A DNA stretch of 10,892 nucleotides from an uncultured Eubacteriales bacterium. Its GTDB lineage: Bacteria; Bacillota; Clostridia; UMGS1883; UMGS1540. This document shows positions 6,336 through 10,892 of the stretch, one piece after another. Each line of letters begins with the position of its first letter. Position 1 is the first letter of the stretch. Below the pieces are notes generated by a model, which saw only the letters and a program-made list of their open reading frames with translations, was not told the origin of the DNA and ran no database searches. The translations under genes were made by a program, and so were the position numbers. The stretch covers positions 1 through 10,892 of the forward strand of contig USAP01000047.1 of the NCBI GenBank assembly GCA_900552775.1, read 5' to 3'.

Positions 6336-9300
6336 TCAATTACAAAAAGCGCCCTCTTGGGCGCTTTTTGTAATTGCTGTCATATTATCATCCCACAGCA
6401 TGGCTTTAACTTTTTTTGTATTTTGGGGCATCTCCACACTTTCGCGTGCCGCAAAGTCACCGCATATAACATATGTGAAAACTTTTATATCCGTAATTTT
6501 GTCTTCATCATATCCGCAAACATAAAGCTTAAGTTTATTTCCCTCAAAACTTCCGTGCGGCACAGACAACGCAATTTCCGCAGTTCCACCAGCGTATTTT
6601 GCACCAAGAGTGATACCCGTATCTTTCTTTAAAAGATTTTCGACTTTGAAATTTTTGTATGATATTTGGGCGCCTGATGCCTCCGAAACGTACTGCAGCT
6701 TAGAGCAGATAAACGAATCTGCCGCATCTGTATGACGGCTCATCAATACAGGCTTGCCGTTTACGTAAACACTGCATGTCTTACTTTCCGTATTTATAAC
6801 CAAAACAGTATGATACCATTTATCCGTTTCGTACGCTTCTCCGTTGCACAGTTTTCCGTTTTCAAAAATTCTAACGTTATGCATAAACCAATTCTTTTGC
6901 CCGTTCATACATTCAAACACAAAATAGCCGAGCGGAGAAGAAAATTTCACATCGCACTCTACTCTCACCATCCCCTCTTTAACGGAATTATTCACATTGT
7001 CGGTTCTGTATCCTGTCAAAACAGCGGAATTATTTCCGGGAGATGTGACGGTATATGCACCGTCTTCGTTTTTGCCGCTCCCTGTTTTGTAAAAATACCA
7101 GCCGCCCACAGATATCTGTTTTCCGTCATATGAGCTTAAATCATTTTCATACAGCGTTTTTCGCCCGAAAGAGTAAACCGTAAAATATGCACGGTCTTTC
7201 TCAATGCCACGTTCGGTGACAGTTTCAATCTCCGCAATGTGTACGCCCGGAGAAAGTTCGGATATGTCTATTCCGCTTATTTGTGTTTTTACCCCTTTTT
7301 GAAACACAGTAAATTTCTTTTCAATTCCGTCTGTATATAAGCGTACAGATTCTGTATCCTGCGGAATCTGAATTTCCGCTCCCAAAAAACCTTCACAATC
7401 TGTCTGCGCATCTTTAATCACCGTCCTGATAAAGTTTTCGCCCGAAGGAAGCTGCCAATTGTCAATTTTACAAAAGCTGAGCGGTTCGGGCTCGTAAAAC
7501 CCGTTAAGCGGTATCAGTTTTACGGCTATATCCACATTACCTTCTGCGCCGTTTATATGAACTGCCAGTTTTCGAACACCCGTATTTTCAGCCTGTCCTT
7601 CAACTTTCGGCGATGACGGAAGCGGCTCTGCCGCCATGCTGCAAAGCTCAAAATCCGAAGCGCTGCAATACACCTCTGCACGCAGCTTTTTGCCTTCACA
7701 TGACAGAATTGCCGTATTTTTATCTGTTATTTCTATGCTTGCCGAGGTATGCATGAACCAATATATTTCAGACGATTTTTTCAGTGTTATTTCGTCTTGA
7801 ACGGTCAGCGTGTTTCTTCCGTCCCCAAAATAGTATCCGCGTTTATATGCCGTAACATCGCGTGAATAAGCGTCCTTCAAATCAAGCACCGCATAAGCCG
7901 CCTTCGGCGCGCTTTGAAAATCAGTCAGTTCTGCTAAAGCGCCGAGTGCCTGGCCGTAATATGAGTCCGCATCCTGTTTCGGATTTATAACAACGCAGTT
8001 TTCACCCTCCGGTCTTTTTCTGTAAATTCTGTATCCTTCAACGGCGAAATAATACGGAAGGCTGTAGCTGTCTCCGCCCAGATCTTCAGCCCAAACAACA
8101 CCGTCGGATTCAAATACAAATTCGCCCAAATCAAGCATGTCGTGCGCAAGCTTTGTTCTGCCCCCATGAAAACCCGCAAAAACCGGTTGGCGCGCATAAA
8201 AACTGTTGCGCATAGATCCTCCTCCGGCATGAAGAAAATATTTATCAAGCGGCGCATCCGACACATCGGGTTTGCCGAATTTTTCGCACGACATTGTATA
8301 ATAGTATTTCCCAAGCGCCGATATACCGGCATTTCTTACCGAATCTTTTTTATAATGTATTTCCGCCTCAGCCGTCGCACCGTATCTGTAAGCAAACCAA
8401 TAAGGCAAATATGTTTCTGAGGCTTGTGCGCTGCAATCGTGAAAATTAAAATTATATTTTGATGACTGCATGTAATTTATAAAGCTTCCGGCATTTGAAA
8501 AACCTATGGCAGAGCCCAAGCCGTAATCTGTACCGCAGCAATTAAAAAGCGCCTCTATGCCGCCCGTAAGATTCCCGAGCATATATTCCGAATAACTCAC
8601 TCCCTCAAAATATCCGCCGTCCGGTGCATAAAGAGATACGGCAATCTCATTTGATTTTATTATATTTTCAAGAAGATATGCGGCTTTGCCGCAAACTTCG
8701 CTTTCATCTGCCATCGCCAATAAAAGAGCCATCACTCCGCCGCCTATAACTCCGGAAAAATTATCGCGCAGCTTTATCCACCTCGGGCCGCCTTCCCCCT
8801 TGTATGCCGCCTCCGTATCCGCAAGCGCTGTGCGCAAAGCCGCGTTTTTTATACTCTCAAGCTTGCTTCTTCCTTCTTCCGTTGCGCTGAAATAATTATA
8901 AAAAGTGTCATAGCCTATTGCCATTCCCATTGCCCAATGACCCGTTGTAAGGTTAGCCGTTTGCCACCCGAGGCTTTCCCATTTTGAAAGAGTCGTCATG
9001 TAACGCATTGCAGTTTCCGCGTATACTGCATTATCCGTAAAAATATACCCCTCTGCCAAGCATGTTATAATAGTTTGAAAAGAGGTTGCCTGAGATTGCT
9101 TGTTTGCGTCGGGACAGTCTTCCGAAAATCTGCTGTCATTTAAATACCTGTCCGCCGCGGCAATTGCTCTTTTTTTAATATTTGCCCATTCACCGTCATT
9201 TTCTGCAGCGCTTTTCATATATTTTGTTTTTTCTTCCGTGTATATAATTCTCGGATGAACTCCTCCCGATAAATTCATTAAATCATACAGCATTTCCTCG

Positions 9301-10694
9301 CCGCGCAAATTTTCAAACTGCAAATACCTGTATATAACATCGGAAGGTTCAAACATTTCAATAAAATTTTCCGAATCTTTATAAGGAAATTCTTCATCGG
9401 ACAGAACAAAAAATCCTCTTTCATCATACAAATAATGCTTTGATAATAATTGAGCCGCCTTCGATGCAGGCATATACTTATTGCCGTCTGAATATTCAAA
9501 ATCCGAATCATCTGCCGTAATTTTAAGAATATCTCTTACAAATTCTTCAGTAACAAACGCTTTTCCGTTTAAAACAACGGGTTTATGCGCATTTGAAGAA
9601 TATTTGCTTTTTTTCCCGTCTTTAAAATAAAAATCTGCATATACGGTGTATGCCTCCGCACCTTTTAAAGCGCTTTTTGCCGTAACGGGGTCATCCATGA
9701 CGGAATCATGCATATACGGCTGCACTGTTTCGTCAGTCGGAGCCGAGCCTTTATATATTCTTATGTAATCCACATAAAAGTCAAGATTCCCGTCACCTGC
9801 GCTGTTTGCCATATCTATTCTGAAAACGGTGGGACGGATTGTGCTTTGCGGCAAATTTTCAATTACTTGTTCGCCGTTTATATAAAAAGAACATGTTCCC
9901 TCCGCAACATTGTATGCTGCTGCGAGAGTAATCCACTCGCTGTTTTTCCATGTTCCGGCTCTGTGCATTTTTCTGTTTTTGTCGCTTATTGTAACACTCC
10001 CGTCGGAATTGAGACACCCTCCTATCCTCCAGTTTCCGTCAGATGTTTTGGAATCAAATATTTTTATTTTTCCCGTTCCTTCAATTTTTACGGGCTTTAT
10101 TCTCGTTTCCGCAACATACTCGTCCGCAAAAGCCGCGGAAGATGCGTTCAAATCAAAAAAGCTGTTGCTGACAGTCCCTTTCAGCACGCTTAAATGAAGC
10201 GTATTTATGCCGTCTTCCGACGTGCGCTCTATGCTTCCTCCCTGATAAGACACCGATACTCCGAGTTCTTTTCGGAAATCTGCATTTGCAAGCATCGTCA
10301 AGACCTCGGATTCCGCATAAAAAGAGGTTTCAAAATTCACCGTGCCGTCCGCGCTCATACATTTTAAAGAATGTTCCTTGCCGTCTGCAAGATACCTTTT
10401 CGGAACAATATTAACCTCGTTTTCATTAATGCTTATGTCCGTTTCAAGCAGCATCTCTTTTCCGTTATTAAAAAAACAAAGTTTTATGTCCGATATACCG
10501 GAGGCATCTGCCGCGCTGCCGAATTTCAAAATTATGCTTTCAATATCCGAAGGAATACTCCGATCCTTTTCAAGTACCTTAAGTTTTCCGGCATTATCCC
10601 TGTAAAACACCGCACTTACATTTGCAAAAACCGGTACAGCACATGGCATAAAAAACATTATAACCGTCAGACAAACCGCAATCAGCTTTTTCAT
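6336..10694 (-). CDS. Large secreted heparinase II/III-type polysaccharide lyase with LamG-like modules
   Basis: The ATG at 10694-10692 follows GGAG (plus-strand CTCC 10701-10704) by 6 nt. A TTG at 10706 would extend it by four residues but overlaps that binding site. The protein has 1452 residues. Residues 1-24 are a signal peptide ending VPVFA. A concanavalin/LamG-like module lies at about 131-316 (EWITLAAAYN, CSFYINGEQV). Residues about 370-440 resemble a copper-amine-oxidase N-like module (KYMPASKAAQLL, LYDERGFFVL). The core at about 470-1065 fits heparinase II/III-type lyases: an alpha-toroid (TGHWAMGMAIGYDTFYN, RDNFSGVIGGGVMALL, YAPDGGYFEGVSYSEY), then a beta-sandwich (HDMLDLGEFVF, VVWAEDLGGDSY) matching the family's HxxLDxGxF and WAxDLG segments. 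A second LamG-like module is at about 1180-1355, and a small C-terminal beta domain includes VKAMLWDDNMTAI. It probably acts outside the cell on uronic-acid-containing polysaccharide; substrate and CAZy family are not decidable here. No SLH or LPXTG anchor is present. Confidence 0.85.
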   Translation of the reverse strand: MKKLIAVCLTVIMFFMPCAVPVFANVSAVFYRDNAGKLKVLEKDRSIPSDIESIILKFGSAADASGISDIKLCFFNNGKEMLLETDISINENEVNIVPKRYLADGKEHSLKCMSADGTVNFETSFYAESEVLTMLANADFRKELGVSVSYQGGSIERTSEDGINTLHLSVLKGTVSNSFFDLNASSAAFADEYVAETRIKPVKIEGTGKIKIFDSKTSDGNWRIGGCLNSDGSVTISDKNRKMHRAGTWKNSEWITLAAAYNVAEGTCSFYINGEQVIENLPQSTIRPTVFRIDMANSAGDGNLDFYVDYIRIYKGSAPTDETVQPYMHDSVMDDPVTAKSALKGAEAYTVYADFYFKDGKKSKYSSNAHKPVVLNGKAFVTEEFVRDILKITADDSDFEYSDGNKYMPASKAAQLLSKHYLYDERGFFVLSDEEFPYKDSENFIEMFEPSDVIYRYLQFENLRGEEMLYDLMNLSGGVHPRIIYTEEKTKYMKSAAENDGEWANIKKRAIAAADRYLNDSRFSEDCPDANKQSQATSFQTIITCLAEGYIFTDNAVYAETAMRYMTTLSKWESLGWQTANLTTGHWAMGMAIGYDTFYNYFSATEEGRSKLESIKNAALRTALADTEAAYKGEGGPRWIKLRDNFSGVIGGGVMALLLAMADESEVCGKAAYLLENIIKSNEIAVSLYAPDGGYFEGVSYSEYMLGNLTGGIEALFNCCGTDYGLGSAIGFSNAGSFINYMQSSKYNFNFHDCSAQASETYLPYWFAYRYGATAEAEIHYKKDSVRNAGISALGKYYYTMSCEKFGKPDVSDAPLDKYFLHAGGGSMRNSFYARQPVFAGFHGGRTKLAHDMLDLGEFVFESDGVVWAEDLGGDSYSLPYYFAVEGYRIYRKRPEGENCVVINPKQDADSYYGQALGALAELTDFQSAPKAAYAVLDLKDAYSRDVTAYKRGYYFGDGRNTLTVQDEITLKKSSEIYWFMHTSASIEITDKNTAILSCEGKKLRAEVYCSASDFELCSMAAEPLPSSPKVEGQAENTGVRKLAVHINGAEGNVDIAVKLIPLNGFYEPEPLSFCKIDNWQLPSGENFIRTVIKDAQTDCEGFLGAEIQIPQDTESVRLYTDGIEKKFTVFQKGVKTQISGIDISELSPGVHIAEIETVTERGIEKDRAYFTVYSFGRKTLYENDLSSYDGKQISVGGWYFYKTGSGKNEDGAYTVTSPGNNSAVLTGYRTDNVNNSVKEGMVRVECDVKFSSPLGYFVFECMNGQKNWFMHNVRIFENGKLCNGEAYETDKWYHTVLVINTESKTCSVYVNGKPVLMSRHTDAADSFICSKLQYVSEASGAQISYKNFKVENLLKKDTGITLGAKYAGGTAEIALSVPHGSFEGNKLKLYVCGYDEDKITDIKVFTYVICGDFAARESVEMPQNTKKVKAMLWDDNMTAITKSAQEGAFCN
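6337..6376. terminator. Bidirectional intrinsic terminator between convergent genes
   Basis: CAATTACAAAAAGCGCCC at 6337-6354 and GGGCGCTTTTTGTAATTG at 6359-6376 are perfect complements around a TCTT loop. A GC-rich stem top (GCGCCC) is flanked by A5 on the left and T5 on the right, so it works as a terminator on either strand. It serves the SLH gene ending at 6332 and the minus-strand lyase ending at 6336. On the minus strand the stem is also coding: it specifies the lyase's last residues, ending EGAFCN and the TGA. Confidence 0.95.
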
Positions 10695-10723
10695 ATCATT
10701 CTCCAAATAAAGTTTTTTCTTAA

Positions 10724-10752
10724 ATTATAACATACTTATTTTTATAATTCAA
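10724..10752 (-). promoter_or_regulatory. Sigma-A-type promoter of the lyase gene
   Basis: Read on the minus strand: TTGAAT (10752-10747), a 17-nt spacer, then TATAAT (10729-10724), preceded by TGT as in extended -10 promoters. The start site would fall about 20-25 nt before the ATG at 10694, with GGAG at 10704-10701 in the short leader. Spacing and hexamers are good. Confidence 0.7.
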
Positions 10753-10757
10753 TTACT

Positions 10758-10822
10758 TATGTGCAATATAGCAGGATTTTTTGTATTTGTTCCAACTTTT
10801 GTTTTGAATATACGTGCAATAT
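10758..10822. repeat. Direct repeat TAYGTGCAATAT, two copies, in the divergent intergenic region
   Basis: TATGTGCAATAT at 10758-10769 and TACGTGCAATAT at 10811-10822 match at 11 of 12 positions, same strand, 53 bp apart (close to five helical turns). The 157-bp gap (10695-10851) lies between the lyase and a divergent gene. The left copy sits just upstream of the lyase -35, the right copy just upstream of the divergent gene's binding site. They may be paired operators. I see no convincing plus-strand promoter here, although TATAAT occurs at 10743-10748. Confidence 0.5.
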
Positions 10823-10851
10823 TAATAACAAAAAGCTTTGGAGATTAAAAA

Positions 10852-10892
10852 ATGAACGCCCTTAAATCAAAATCGTTTGTATCTAACGTAGC
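10852..10892 (+). CDS. Start of a divergent gene, product unknown, cut by the window edge
   Basis: The ATG at 10852 has GGAG at 10840-10843 with an 8-nt spacing. The frame reads MNALKSKSFVSNV and stays open to the window end (13 codons plus two bases). Too little is present to assign a family. It diverges from the lyase gene and shares the intergenic region with the GTGCAATAT repeats, so the two may be regulated together. Confidence 0.6.
   Translation, partial: MNALKSKSFVSNV

Noticed and set aside
9708..10197. Plus-strand frames of 161 and 95 codons, and similar ones at 6357-7133
   Set aside because: They are antisense to the lyase coding region, lack ribosome binding sites and show no recognisable domain.
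10695..10706. TTG start giving four extra residues on the lyase
   Set aside because: The TTG overlaps the GGAG that is correctly spaced for the ATG at 10694, and signal peptides normally begin MKK as that ATG gives.

Overview
This window looks like one end of a metagenome-assembled contig from a low-to-mid GC, Gram-positive-type anaerobe (Bacillota, Clostridia-like). The signs are strong GGAG ribosome binding sites, an FeoB iron transporter, S-layer-homology (SLH) proteins, and a very large secreted heparinase II/III-type enzyme with concanavalin-like modules. No tRNA, rRNA, CRISPR array or insertion sequence was recognised.

Layout. Positions 1-73 are not biological: a poly-T run followed by a complete Illumina P5/TruSeq universal adapter. 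Positions 74-518 hold the 3' part of a toprim/DUF4093 (RNase M5-like) gene. From 530 an open frame begins as the N-terminus of an ABC-F ATPase and, inside the Walker A/P-loop codons (about 647-673), changes into FeoB, which then runs to 2644. The fusion sits exactly on a motif shared by both families, on a contig end that carries untrimmed adapter, so I read it as an assembly or library chimera rather than a new ABC-FeoB protein. If so, 74 to about 660 may not belong next to the rest.

From 2773 to 6332 lie two tandem, paralogous secreted SLH proteins. The first (2773-4984) is broken by a frame change near 3160-3175. Read through, it is signal peptide, three copies of a small alpha/beta repeat, a CAP (SCP/PR1-like) domain and three SLH domains. 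The second (5115-6332) is intact: signal peptide, two copies of the same repeat and three SLH domains, without CAP. SLH domains normally hold proteins on the secondary cell wall polymer, so both are probably cell-surface proteins. The repeat module is the least explained element here.

On the minus strand, 10694-6336 encodes a 1452-residue secreted protein with two LamG-like modules flanking a heparinase II/III-type lyase core. It is probably a degrader of acidic polysaccharide and has its own good promoter at 10724-10752. It converges with the second SLH gene on a perfect 18-bp bidirectional terminator, and that terminator stem also encodes the last residues of the lyase. A divergent plus-strand gene begins at 10852 and runs off the window. 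The space between these two genes holds a 12-bp direct repeat spaced 53 bp apart, a possible operator pair.
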